From NCBI GenBank assembly GCA_022768065.1, contig JALELS010000014.1, positions 104,448 to 168,447 of the forward strand: DNA of 64,000 nucleotides, written 5' to 3'. Of this stretch, positions 19,315 to 28,628 are shown one piece after another. The position numbers and the translations under genes were made by a program. Source of the DNA: Ruminococcus sp. Lineage in GTDB: Bacteria; Bacillota; Clostridia; Oscillospirales; Acutalibacteraceae. How positions within the stretch are numbered: the first letter of the stretch is position 1; each line of letters starts with the position of its first letter. The notes below the pieces were generated by a model, which saw only the letters and a list, made by a program, of their open reading frames with translations, ran no database searches and was not told where the DNA came from.

Positions 19315-20379
19315 ATGGATAAAAAGCAATATCGAAAATATATCGTTCCCGTTATACTGACTGCCTTTGTGTGCCTGTTTTTGTTTACAAAGCCCGAAGT
19401 ATGCTCCGAGGGCGTCAGGAGCGGAATACTTTTGGCGGCGGAAACGGTTGTGCCGTCGCTGTTCCCTTTTATGGCGGTGGCATCCTTTCTTTTGCGCTCG
19501 GGACTAGGCGAAGCCATGGGAAAACCGTTTGATAAGGTATGCGAAAAGCTGTTTTCGCTTCCCGGAGTTTTGGCTCCGGTTATTATTATGTCGCAGATAG
19601 GCGGATTTCCCATAGGCACCAAAATGACATATGAATTGCTCAGAAAAAATGCGATAACCGAAAACGAGGCGCAAAGAGCCTGCCTTTTTTGCATAAACGC
19701 GGGTCCCGCCTTTGTGATAGGAACGGTCGGCTCTGAAATGCTCGGAAGCGTCAAAGCGGGCATACTGCTATACATATCCACCGTTTCCGCGTCGTTTTTC
19801 ACAGGTGTTTTTTCAATGGCTCTGCGTGACAAATCGGCGGTACAAAAGAAAAAAGGCGAAACGCCGTTTGCTCTTCATGACCCTGTAAATTCTTTTGTAT
19901 ATTCCGTGAGCGACGCCACAAACGAAGTGATAAAAATATGCGCCTGGGTGGTTATTTTTAAAACCGTGTGCGACGTTTTGTCTACCTTGCCCGTTCCGTC
20001 CGGAGCAGCGTTGTTCTTTGAATTTATACTCGAAGTCACCAACGGCTGCCGCGCCGCCGCAGGCAAGGTTCCGATACCTGCCGTAGTGGCAATAATATCA
20101 TTCGGCGGTCTGTCGGTACATTGTCAAATAATGTCGTATCTCAGATACACAAAACTCAAAATGCGTTATTTTTATACGGCAAGAGCGGTATGCGCGTCTT
20201 TTTCGGCGATAATATGTATGGAACTGTTAAAAGTCTTTCCGTGTGAGGTTTCGGTATTTGCAACCGACAGCACCGTAACTCCGACGGCCTATTCGGTTTC
20301 CGTGCCTGCACTTGCGGCGCTGCTTATAATGAGCGCACTGCTCATCTTTGAGGTTGATTCGGATAAAAAAATATGTTAG
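19315..20379 (+). CDS. ylbJ: YlbJ-like sporulation integral membrane protein
   Basis: LLAAETVVPSLFPFMAVASFLL...SQIGGFPIGTKMTYELLRKN...CINAGPAFVIGTVG; multiple TM segments; start placed at ATG 19315. Confidence 0.85.
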   Translation: MDKKQYRKYIVPVILTAFVCLFLFTKPEVCSEGVRSGILLAAETVVPSLFPFMAVASFLLRSGLGEAMGKPFDKVCEKLFSLPGVLAPVIIMSQIGGFPIGTKMTYELLRKNAITENEAQRACLFCINAGPAFVIGTVGSEMLGSVKAGILLYISTVSASFFTGVFSMALRDKSAVQKKKGETPFALHDPVNSFVYSVSDATNEVIKICAWVVIFKTVCDVLSTLPVPSGAALFFEFILEVTNGCRAAAGKVPIPAVVAIISFGGLSVHCQIMSYLRYTKLKMRYFYTARAVCASFSAIICMELLKVFPCEVSVFATDSTVTPTAYSVSVPALAALLIMSALLIFEVDSDKKIC

Positions 20380-20413
20380 CATAGTGTTATACTGTTTAAT
20401 CGGGGTGAAACGG

Positions 20414-20629
20414 ATGAAAGACAAAATGCTCGGCGGAGATATTTCTCCGAAATGCGAATACTGTGAATTTTCAACACCTACAAAAGACGGCGATACGGTG
20501 CTATGCCCCAAAAAGGGCGTTGTATCAAAGGATTGGTGCTGTAAAAAATACAAGTATGATATTTTTAAACGCGAGCCGAAATTACACCCGACAGCGCCCG
20601 AATTCTCAAAAAGCGATTTTGAAATTTAA
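20414..20629 (+). CDS. Small Cys-rich conserved hypothetical protein
   Basis: MKDKMLGGDISPKCEYCEFSTPTKDGDTVLCPKKGVVSKDWCCKKYKYDIFKREPK; CxxC...C...CC. Confidence 0.75.
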   Translation: MKDKMLGGDISPKCEYCEFSTPTKDGDTVLCPKKGVVSKDWCCKKYKYDIFKREPKLHPTAPEFSKSDFEI

Positions 20630-20634
20630 CGCAA

Positions 20635-20679
20635 AAGCCGTCCGAGAGACAAAAACAGTTCTCGGGCGGCTCTTTTTTC
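20635..20679 (+). terminator. Rho-independent terminator
   Basis: agccgtccgagaga...ttctcgggcggct followed by cttttttc. Confidence 0.75.
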
Positions 20680-20709
20680 GGTAAAAAAAGCGAATATATG
20701 TTTAAGAGA

Positions 20710-20737
20710 TTGAAAAAGCAGGCAAAAGTGATATACT
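20710..20737 (+). promoter_or_regulatory. Putative sigma-A promoter for ABC exporter operon
   Basis: TTGAAA-N16-TATACT with extended -10 TGA. Confidence 0.5.
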
Positions 20738-20765
20738 ATTATAATCACATTTTAAAGGAAAAACT

Positions 20766-22493
20766 ATGAAAAAGTATTACGCACTTTACAAAAAGCAATT
20801 TATTTTAGGTCCGGCGTTTAAACTCGCCGAGGCAATACTTGAGCTTTTGGTTCCGCTCGTTATGGCAAGGATAATCGACGTGGGAATCAAAAACGGCGAC
20901 ATACCCTACATTATAAAAATGGGACTTTTGATGATAGGGCTCGGCATAATGGGTCTTTTGTGCGCCATAGTATGTCAATACAGCGCCGCCGTTGCCCAGC
21001 AGGGAGTGGGCACGGAAATCAGAAACGATATGTTTAAAAAAATAAACTCCCTTGCGCAAAGCGATATTGACGCCTTTTCTTCGTCATCGCTTATAACGAG
21101 AATTACAAACGATGTAAACCAGATACAGTCGGGCGTTGCAATGTTTATACGCCTTATGTTCCGCTCGCCGTTTTTAATAGCCGGTTCGCTTATTATGGCG
21201 ATGAAGCTTGACCTTAAAATGTCGATAATCTTCTTTGTCGCCGGTCTTTTTGTAAGTCTTATTATGTACTATGTTTTGACTAAGAGCCTGCCGCTTTACA
21301 AGGTTATACAAAAGGTGCTTGATAAGGTCTCGCTCGTTGTCAAGGAAAATCTTTCCGGCGTCAGAGTTATACGCGCATTTTCAAAAAGCAATCACGAAAA
21401 AGAACGCTTCGCCGAAAAGAATGACGAGCTGACTAAGATAAACTTCCGCGTGGGCAGCCTTTCGGCGCTTTTAAATCCCATGACATTTGCGGTAATGAAT
21501 CTTGCAATAGTTGTTCTGCTGTATTTCGGCGGTAAAAACGTATATTCGGGCGAGCTTTCGCAAGGAAAAATAATAGCCCTTATAAGCTATATGACCCAGA
21601 TACTTCTTTCGATAATCGTATTTGCAAACGTCATAGTCGTATTTACAAAGGCTCTTGCAAGCGTTCAGCGCGTCAAAGAGGTGTTAGACGCCGAGCCGAG
21701 CATAAAAGATGACGACGCGGCATATCAAAGCGGTGACGAATCCGCTCCGGCAGTCGAATTCACCGATGTCAGCTATGCGTTCCCGAAATCCGACGAAAAC
21801 GCCCTGTCGAACATCAGTTTTACAGCCGAGAAGGGCGAAACCGTGGGAATCATAGGCGGTACGGGCGCAGGCAAAAGTACGCTCGTAAATCTGATACCGC
21901 GCTTCAGCGACGTTAAAAGCGGCAGCGTTAAGGTATTCGGTCACGATGTAAGGAATTGTAAATTCGGGTATTTAAGGCACACCATACACGTTGTACCGCA
22001 AAAGAGCAATCTTTTTTCGGGTACAATAAAGGACAACCTGCTGATGGGCGACCGCTCCGCCGATGACAGGGACATTGACTTTGCGCTTAAGGTTTCGCAA
22101 AGTGCGGAATTTGTATCAAAGCTAAAGGACGGCACGGACACTTTAATCGAGGAAAAGAGCAAAAACCTGTCGGGAGGTCAAAAGCAACGCCTTTGCATAG
22201 CAAGGGCAATAATGGGTCACCCGCGCATATTGATTTTTGACGATTCATCAAGCGCGCTTGACTTCGCCACAGACGCGGCTCTGAGAAAAGCTCTGAAAGA
22301 AAACTTAAAGGACACAACGGTATTTTTGGTATCGCAGCGCGTTAACACGGTAAAGAACGCCGATAAAATACTTGTTCTTGACGACGGCGAGCTTGTGGCA
22401 ATCGGCACGCACAAGGAGCTCTACAAAACAAACGAAGTATACCGCGACATCTGTCTGTCACAGCTTTCGGAAAAGGAGGTTGCCTCCGTATGA
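20766..22493 (+). CDS. ABC transporter permease/ATPase (heterodimeric exporter, degenerate-site subunit)
   Basis: N-terminal TM domain; GGTGAGKST; LSGGQKQRLCIARAI; Walker B ILIFDD (Asp at catalytic Glu position). Confidence 0.93.
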   Translation: MKKYYALYKKQFILGPAFKLAEAILELLVPLVMARIIDVGIKNGDIPYIIKMGLLMIGLGIMGLLCAIVCQYSAAVAQQGVGTEIRNDMFKKINSLAQSDIDAFSSSSLITRITNDVNQIQSGVAMFIRLMFRSPFLIAGSLIMAMKLDLKMSIIFFVAGLFVSLIMYYVLTKSLPLYKVIQKVLDKVSLVVKENLSGVRVIRAFSKSNHEKERFAEKNDELTKINFRVGSLSALLNPMTFAVMNLAIVVLLYFGGKNVYSGELSQGKIIALISYMTQILLSIIVFANVIVVFTKALASVQRVKEVLDAEPSIKDDDAAYQSGDESAPAVEFTDVSYAFPKSDENALSNISFTAEKGETVGIIGGTGAGKSTLVNLIPRFSDVKSGSVKVFGHDVRNCKFGYLRHTIHVVPQKSNLFSGTIKDNLLMGDRSADDRDIDFALKVSQSAEFVSKLKDGTDTLIEEKSKNLSGGQKQRLCIARAIMGHPRILIFDDSSSALDFATDAALRKALKENLKDTTVFLVSQRVNTVKNADKILVLDDGELVAIGTHKELYKTNEVYRDICLSQLSEKEVASV

Positions 22494-24217
22494 AAAACAC
22501 AAAACGTCTCATAAAATATATAAGCCCTTTTAAATCCAATCTCTTTGGTGCGATTTTTTCCGCATTTGTCGGCATAGCGCTGTCGCTTATGGTGCCCATT
22601 CTCATCGGTAAAGGCGTAGACTGCATAACTGCTAAGGGCGACGTCGATTTCGCAAGACTTTTTAAGGTCGGCACGGTTCTCGCGGTATGCATTGTTGTTT
22701 CGGCGCTTTTCCAATGGATAATGACGTACAATTCAAATAAGCTCTCCTTTAAAACCGTTCAAAAAATGAGAACCGAGGTCTTTGAAAAGCTTACAAAGGT
22801 ACCGCTTTCATATATTGACTCCACGGCACACGGCGACATAATAAACACCGTTGTCACCGACATAGATATTGTCTCCACCGGTCTTTTGCAGGGCTTTACC
22901 CAGATATTCTCCGGCGTTGTGACAATACTCGGTACGCTCATATTTATGTTCACGATAAACTGGTATATTACGCTCGCGGTTGTGGTACTGACTCCCCTTT
23001 CGTTTTTTGTCGCTTCGTTTATAGCAAAGCACGCACACAAAAATTACGTAAAGCAGGCAAAATACCGCGGTGAAATAACCGGATTTGCCGCCGAGATGAT
23101 AGAGGGAGCCGATATAGTAACGGCATTCAACGGCGAAGAGGACGCTTACCGTCATTTTTACGAGATAAACGAAAAGCTCAAAAAAGTCGGAACAACCGCT
23201 CATTTTTATGCGGCGCTCACCAACCCCTGTACGAGATTTGTAAACGCTATGATATATGCCGTGGTTGCCGTTCTCGGCTCGATACTCACGGTAAAGGGCG
23301 GTATTTCGGTAGGTAAGCTTTCTTCTTTCCTCACCTACTGCACACAGTACACAAAGCCGTTCAACGAAATATCAAGCGTTGTAGCCGAATTTCAGAATGC
23401 ACTTGCAAGCGCCGAGCGCGTATTCAACCTGCTCGACTGCAAGGACGAACCGTCGGATGAGGGCGCTAAGGAACTTAAACCCGGTGACGGCACGGTTGAA
23501 TTTAACGATGTTTCGTTCTCATACAATAAAAATAAACCGTTTATAGAGGGACTTAATATAAAGGCGGACAGCGGCAAAACAATAGCCATAGTAGGTCCCA
23601 CAGGCTGCGGCAAGACAACACTCATAAACCTTTTAATGAGATTCTACGATGTCACAGGCGGCGAAATCGACGTAGACAGCGTAAATATCGAGTCGGTAAC
23701 GCGGGACTCGCTTCGTTCCGGATTCGGAATGGTTCTTCAGGACACATGGCTGTTTTCGGGTACAGTATTTGACAATATCGCTTACGGAAAACCCGACGCC
23801 ACACGCGAGGAGGTAATCGCCGCGGCAAAGGCGGCTCACGCGCACAGCTTTATAAAAAGGCTTGAAAACGGCTATGACACGTTTATTTCGGAGAGCGGAG
23901 ATAACCTCTCGGAAGGTCAAAAGCAGCTTTTGTGCATAGCTCGCGTAATGCTTACAAAGCCGCCTATGCTCATCTTAGACGAAGCTACAAGCTCTATCGA
24001 TACAAGAACCGAGGTCAGAATACAAAAAGCGTTTGCCCTTTTGATGGAGGGCAGAACAACATTTATCGTTGCGCACCGCCTCTCCACCATAAAAAATGCC
24101 GATGTAATTCTTGTAATGCGTGACGGAAAAATAATCGAGCGCGGACGTCACGATGAGCTGATTGAGCAAAACGGATTTTATAGAAAGCTCTATAACAGCC
24201 AGTTTGCCGTATATTAA
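22490..24217 (+). CDS. ABC transporter permease/ATPase (heterodimeric exporter, canonical-site subunit)
   Basis: TM domain; GPTGCGKTT; LSEGQKQLLCIARV; Walker B MLILDEATSSID; 4-nt overlap with upstream gene. Confidence 0.93.
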   Translation: MKNTKRLIKYISPFKSNLFGAIFSAFVGIALSLMVPILIGKGVDCITAKGDVDFARLFKVGTVLAVCIVVSALFQWIMTYNSNKLSFKTVQKMRTEVFEKLTKVPLSYIDSTAHGDIINTVVTDIDIVSTGLLQGFTQIFSGVVTILGTLIFMFTINWYITLAVVVLTPLSFFVASFIAKHAHKNYVKQAKYRGEITGFAAEMIEGADIVTAFNGEEDAYRHFYEINEKLKKVGTTAHFYAALTNPCTRFVNAMIYAVVAVLGSILTVKGGISVGKLSSFLTYCTQYTKPFNEISSVVAEFQNALASAERVFNLLDCKDEPSDEGAKELKPGDGTVEFNDVSFSYNKNKPFIEGLNIKADSGKTIAIVGPTGCGKTTLINLLMRFYDVTGGEIDVDSVNIESVTRDSLRSGFGMVLQDTWLFSGTVFDNIAYGKPDATREEVIAAAKAAHAHSFIKRLENGYDTFISESGDNLSEGQKQLLCIARVMLTKPPMLILDEATSSIDTRTEVRIQKAFALLMEGRTTFIVAHRLSTIKNADVILVMRDGKIIERGRHDELIEQNGFYRKLYNSQFAVY

Positions 24218-24234
24218 ATCCCGCTAAAAACACA

Positions 24235-24288
24235 AAAAAGCTCCGCAGTTAAGGTCACAGACCAAAACTGCGGAGTTTATTTTTTTGT
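24235..24288. terminator. Bidirectional terminator between convergent genes
   Basis: aaaaaagctccgcagtt...aactgcggagtttattttttt. Confidence 0.7.
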
Positions 24289-24915
24289 TTACTTGCCGAG
24301 TTTAATTTTCACAAAATCCTCTATGTACTTTGCGGTCTTATCAAAGCCCGCCGACGAACTGTTTATGCACAGGTCGTAGTTTTTAAAGCTGTCCCACTCA
24401 CGGCAGGTATAGTAGCGATAATAGTCGCTGCGATGGGCATCTATCTTTTTGATTTTTCTCTCCGCCTCTTTGTCGCTGAGCGAAGGCTCCAAAACCTTGA
24501 CATTCTTAATGCAGTCGTCCATTGGCGCCCAAATAAACACCTTTACGACGTGCGGCATATCGCGGAGTATGTAATCGGCGCATCTGCCGACTATTATGCA
24601 CGAACCTTTTTCGGCGAGGTCCTTAATTATTTTTGCCTGATAGTTGAATATGTTTTTATTTGAGACAAACGCGCTGCTCTCGGGGGGGATAAGTTCACCC
24701 GTGTAACGGTCGCTTGCCGGAGCGAAAATGCTCTTTTTCACAGACTCATCGTTTTGACCGAACAGCTTTACGTTTATTCCGCTCTCTTCGGAAGCCATAT
24801 AAACAAGATCGCGGTCATAGAAAGGAACGGAAAGGTCTTTTGACAGCATTTTGCCTATTGTTCTGCCGCCGCTTCCGTAACCTCTTGCGATAGTAATTAC
24901 AAAGTTTTCGTTCAT
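24289..24915 (-). CDS. Cytidylate kinase-like family protein
   Basis: FVITIARGYGSGGRTIGKMLSKDLSVPFYDRDLV...CIIVGRCADYILRD...INSSSAGFDKTAKYI. Confidence 0.88.
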   Translation of the reverse strand: MNENFVITIARGYGSGGRTIGKMLSKDLSVPFYDRDLVYMASEESGINVKLFGQNDESVKKSIFAPASDRYTGELIPPESSAFVSNKNIFNYQAKIIKDLAEKGSCIIVGRCADYILRDMPHVVKVFIWAPMDDCIKNVKVLEPSLSDKEAERKIKKIDAHRSDYYRYYTCREWDSFKNYDLCINSSSAGFDKTAKYIEDFVKIKLGK

Positions 24916-24944
24916 AAGATCACCGAACCTCTCAAAACGATATA

Positions 24945-25655
24945 TTATTCGCCGAGATAAGCTTTCTTTACCGACTCGTCGTTTATAAGGTCTTTTGCGT
25001 CACCCGAAAGGGTTATGTTACCTGTTTCGAGCACGTACGCCCTGTCGGCAATCGAAAGGGCTTTCTTGGCGTTTTGCTCAACCAAAAGAACGGTTGTGCC
25101 GCTCTCATTGATCACCTTTATTATATCAAAGATTTCCGAAACAAGCAACGGGGAAAGTCCCATTGACGGCTCATCCATCAAAATAATTCTCGGCTTTGAC
25201 ATGAGTGCTCTGCCCATTGCAAGCATTTGCTGCTCGCCGCCCGACAGAGTACCTGCGACCTGATTTTTACGCTCTTCAAGTCGCGGAAAACGCTCATAAA
25301 CCATTTTAAGGGTTGAAGCTATTTCGGATTTATCCTTGCGTGTATATGCTCCGAGTTTCAAGTTTTCGAGTACCGAAAGCTGCTGAAAAATACGTCTGCC
25401 CTCCGGTACGTGAGCCATACCCATGGAAACTATCTTGTGCGGCGGAGTTTTTGTAAGCTCTTTGCCGTCAAATACAATAGAACCTTTTTTAGCCTGAATA
25501 AGACCGGTAATAGTGTGAAGAATGGTTGTTTTTCCTGCGCCGTTAGCTCCGATAAGGGCTATAATTTCGCCCTCGTTTACATCAAAGGAAACACCTTTAA
25601 TAGCCTTTATAACACCGTAATTTACTTCAAGATCCTTAATTTCAAGTAATGCCAT
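24945..25655 (-). CDS. livF: Branched-chain amino acid ABC transporter ATPase LivF
   Basis: GANGAGKTTILHTITGL; LSGGEQQMLAMGRALMSKPRIILMDEPSMGLSP. Confidence 0.95.
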   Translation of the reverse strand: MALLEIKDLEVNYGVIKAIKGVSFDVNEGEIIALIGANGAGKTTILHTITGLIQAKKGSIVFDGKELTKTPPHKIVSMGMAHVPEGRRIFQQLSVLENLKLGAYTRKDKSEIASTLKMVYERFPRLEERKNQVAGTLSGGEQQMLAMGRALMSKPRIILMDEPSMGLSPLLVSEIFDIIKVINESGTTVLLVEQNAKKALSIADRAYVLETGNITLSGDAKDLINDESVKKAYLGE

Positions 25656-25667
25656 AGCTGCTCCTCC

Positions 25668-26426
25668 TTATTCGCCGAGATACGCCGTGATAACTTCGGG
25701 ATTATTGAGCACATCGGACGTTTTGCCCTGACACAGAACATGACCGAAGTTAAGAACCGTAAGCTCCTCGCATATGCCGGAAACAAGCTTCATATCGTGC
25801 TCTATAAGAAGTATTGTCATATCAAATTCATCGCGGACAAAGCGTATGGTCTCCATAAGCTCCTCGGTCTCGTTGGGATTCATTCCCGCTGCCGGCTCGT
25901 CAAGAAGCAAAAGCTTCGGCTCGGTTGCGAGAGCACGGGCTATTTCAAGCTTGCGCTGCTTGCCGTACGGAAGATTTGACGAAAGGTAAGAAGCCTCTTT
26001 ATCAAGGTCGAAAACCTTTAAAAGCTCCATGGCCTTTTCGTCCATTGCGCGCTCTTTTTTGAAGTATGACGGAAGCTTGAAAATACCTGCCGCCGTACTG
26101 TACTTATAATGATTGTGAAGCCCTACCTTAACATTATCAAGAACCGACATCTGACCGAAAAGACGGATATTTTGGAAGGTTCTTGCAACGCCTGCCTTGC
26201 ATATATCAATGGTCTTTTTGCCCGTTATAACGGTGCCGTCGAGAGTAGCCTGACCCTCGGTAGGCTTATATACGCCCGTAAGAAGGTTGAATATGGTCGT
26301 TTTGCCTGCGCCGTTCGGCCCTATAAGACCGTAAAGCTCGCCTTTTTCTATTTCTATATTAAAGTCATCGACTGCTTTAAGTCCGCCGAAGGTTATGCTT
26401 AAATTCTTAGCTTCGAGCAATGCCAT
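25668..26426 (-). CDS. livG: Branched-chain amino acid ABC transporter ATPase LivG
   Basis: GPNGAGKTTIFNLLTGVYKPTEG; GKQRKLEIARALATEPKLLLLDEPAAGMNP. Confidence 0.95.
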   Translation of the reverse strand: MALLEAKNLSITFGGLKAVDDFNIEIEKGELYGLIGPNGAGKTTIFNLLTGVYKPTEGQATLDGTVITGKKTIDICKAGVARTFQNIRLFGQMSVLDNVKVGLHNHYKYSTAAGIFKLPSYFKKERAMDEKAMELLKVFDLDKEASYLSSNLPYGKQRKLEIARALATEPKLLLLDEPAAGMNPNETEELMETIRFVRDEFDMTILLIEHDMKLVSGICEELTVLNFGHVLCQGKTSDVLNNPEVITAYLGE

Positions 26427-26428
26427 AA

Positions 26429-27520
26429 TTACTGCGCCTCCTTTTCGGTCTTACCGTTTTTCTTTTTGAAGAGCTTTTTTATTGAATGAGTCTCCCAAAA
26501 AGCGATTGCCTTGGGGCTTGAAGTCATTATCATCATAACAATAAGTACTATCGCATATATGAGCATTCTGTAATCGCGAAGTCCGCGGAGTACCTCAGGC
26601 AGAGCCGTAAGCACACACGCCGCGATTATTGAACCGCGGATATTGCCTATTCCGCCGAGAACTACAAATACAAGTATCATTATTGACATATTGTAGCCGA
26701 AATTCTTTGATGTTGCGGCAAGCACGTTGAGGTTATGCGAATACAAAACGCCTGCTATGCCTGCGAAGAATGCGGAAAGCGAAAAAGCGATAAGCTTATA
26801 TTTTGTCACGCTTATACCTACCGATTCGGCAGCTATGCGGTTATCGCGCAGAGACATTACCGCTCTGCCGGCACGTGAATGAATAAAGTTGAGAATTACA
26901 AACAGCGTGATAAGAAGAAGAACTATACCTATAACAAATGTTGAATCGTTGGGGGTTCCGGTTATTCCGAGCGGTCCGTTTATAAGAACCGTACCGTCCG
27001 CCTCAAGATTTAAAGACGACTGGCTTGTAAAAGAAGCGTGGATACCGTGGCTGTCATAACCTACATAAATTGTTCCGAGTATGTTCTTGATTATCTCGCC
27101 GAACGCAAGCGTTACTATTGCAAGATAATCTCCCTTTAATCTTAAAACCGGTATACCTATAAGCACACCGAATATTGCAGCGCAAAGTCCGCCGACAAGT
27201 ATGGCGAGCGGGAAACGAATCCATGCGCTTGTAAGAGTATTTTGCGTAACTACCGAGAAAATCGAGCTTGCGTATGCGCCTACACACATAAATCCGGCGT
27301 GGCCGAGCGAAAGCTCACCGAGGTAGCCTACCACCAGGTTCAGCGAAACGGCAAGTATGGAATACATACACAGAGGAACCAAAAGGCCTCTTAAAAGGCT
27401 TGTTATATTTCCCGTGGACTTGAGTATTTCGACCACAGCAAACGCGACTAAAACCATAGCATAGGTTATAAGGTCGCTTCGGGTACTTTTTTTAATGAGT
27501 TTTGATTTTGTTGATGCCAT
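26429..27520 (-). CDS. livM: Branched-chain amino acid ABC transporter permease LivM
   Basis: SLNLVVGYLGELSLGHAGFMCVGAY...AFGEIIKNI; LivM family. Confidence 0.94.
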   Translation of the reverse strand: MASTKSKLIKKSTRSDLITYAMVLVAFAVVEILKSTGNITSLLRGLLVPLCMYSILAVSLNLVVGYLGELSLGHAGFMCVGAYASSIFSVVTQNTLTSAWIRFPLAILVGGLCAAIFGVLIGIPVLRLKGDYLAIVTLAFGEIIKNILGTIYVGYDSHGIHASFTSQSSLNLEADGTVLINGPLGITGTPNDSTFVIGIVLLLITLFVILNFIHSRAGRAVMSLRDNRIAAESVGISVTKYKLIAFSLSAFFAGIAGVLYSHNLNVLAATSKNFGYNMSIMILVFVVLGGIGNIRGSIIAACVLTALPEVLRGLRDYRMLIYAIVLIVMMIMTSSPKAIAFWETHSIKKLFKKKNGKTEKEAQ

Positions 27521-27533
27521 TTTTGTACCCTCC

Positions 27534-28430
27534 TTAAACCTTTTCAATGTATTTCTTACCGAGGATACCCGTCGGCTTAACGAGAAGAACTATTATAAGA
27601 ACCGCGAACACGATAGCGTCTGCCATCTGCGACGAAATGTAAGAGCGGCTGAGTATTTCTATAACGCCTATAAGCACACCGCCTATTACCGCGCCCGGAA
27701 TAGAACCGATGCCGCCGAGAACGGCAGCTACGAAAGCTTTGATGCCGGGCATGGCGCCTGTCTGCGATGAAAGCGTGGGATAAGCCGAGCACAAAAGCAC
27801 GCCTGCAACGGCTGCCAGACCCGAACCTATTGCGAACGTAAGAGAAATAGTCGCGTTTACATTTACACCCATAAGCTGAGCCGCTCCCTTATCCTCGGAT
27901 ACGGCGAGCATTGCACGGCCGGGCTTTGTCTTATTTACAAAGAGAGTGAGCGAAACCATTATTATGAGCGAAACTATTATGGTTACTATGGTTTCGGCGC
28001 TTATTGTTATTTTGCCGCCGGCAAGTGTGAGCGCCGGAAGATTTACAATAGAGGTAAAGCTCTTCGCCTGCGAGCCGAAAATCAAAAGTGCCATATTCTG
28101 AAGAAAGTAGCTGACACCTATTGCGGTTATAAGAACGGCAAGAGGAGAAGCGCCTCTTAACGGCTTATAGGCAAATCTTTCTATTGCCATACCGAGCAAG
28201 GTACACGCCGCCATAGATATAACGAGTGCGAGATAAGGATTTACACCGGCGTATGAGGTCAACGCAAATACTATGTATGCACCGACCATTATTACATCGC
28301 CGTGTGCAAAGTTAAGCATTTTGGCGATACCGTAAACCATGGTGTAGCCGAGCGCTATTACGGCATATATACTGCCGAGACTGACGCCGTTTATAAGGTT
28401 TGTTATAAAAGTCAATTTACTGCACCCCAA
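27534..28430 (-). CDS. livH: Branched-chain amino acid ABC transporter permease LivH
   Basis: LINGVSLGSIYAVIALGYTMVYGIAKMLNFAHGDVIMVGAY. Confidence 0.95.
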   Translation of the reverse strand: MGCSKLTFITNLINGVSLGSIYAVIALGYTMVYGIAKMLNFAHGDVIMVGAYIVFALTSYAGVNPYLALVISMAACTLLGMAIERFAYKPLRGASPLAVLITAIGVSYFLQNMALLIFGSQAKSFTSIVNLPALTLAGGKITISAETIVTIIVSLIIMVSLTLFVNKTKPGRAMLAVSEDKGAAQLMGVNVNATISLTFAIGSGLAAVAGVLLCSAYPTLSSQTGAMPGIKAFVAAVLGGIGSIPGAVIGGVLIGVIEILSRSYISSQMADAIVFAVLIIVLLVKPTGILGKKYIEKV

Positions 28431-28570
28431 ACTAAAAATGTTTCTTGTTTAAAATACAAATAGTATAACATATCCTCTTTGCCATTACAACGAGAAAAAT
28501 ATGCAAAAATGAATAATCAGGCGGCGCGCTTTTCATTATATTTCACCCAATTAAAGCGATAATGCAGGAA

Positions 28571-28604
28571 ACAAAAAGGGTCGGCAGCCGTAAGCTGCCG
28601 ACCC
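28571..28604 (-). terminator. Rho-independent terminator/attenuator after livK
   Basis: gggtcggcagc-cgtaa-gctgccgaccc; T-rich on reverse-strand 3' side. Confidence 0.7.
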
Positions 28605-28628
28605 GTATTCAGCCTTTAACCGAGGAAA

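Noticed and set aside
28571-28604. Hairpin as an attenuator between livK and livH
   Set aside because: Could be partial termination to give excess binding protein, but this is common in liv-type operons and no distinguishing feature was seen
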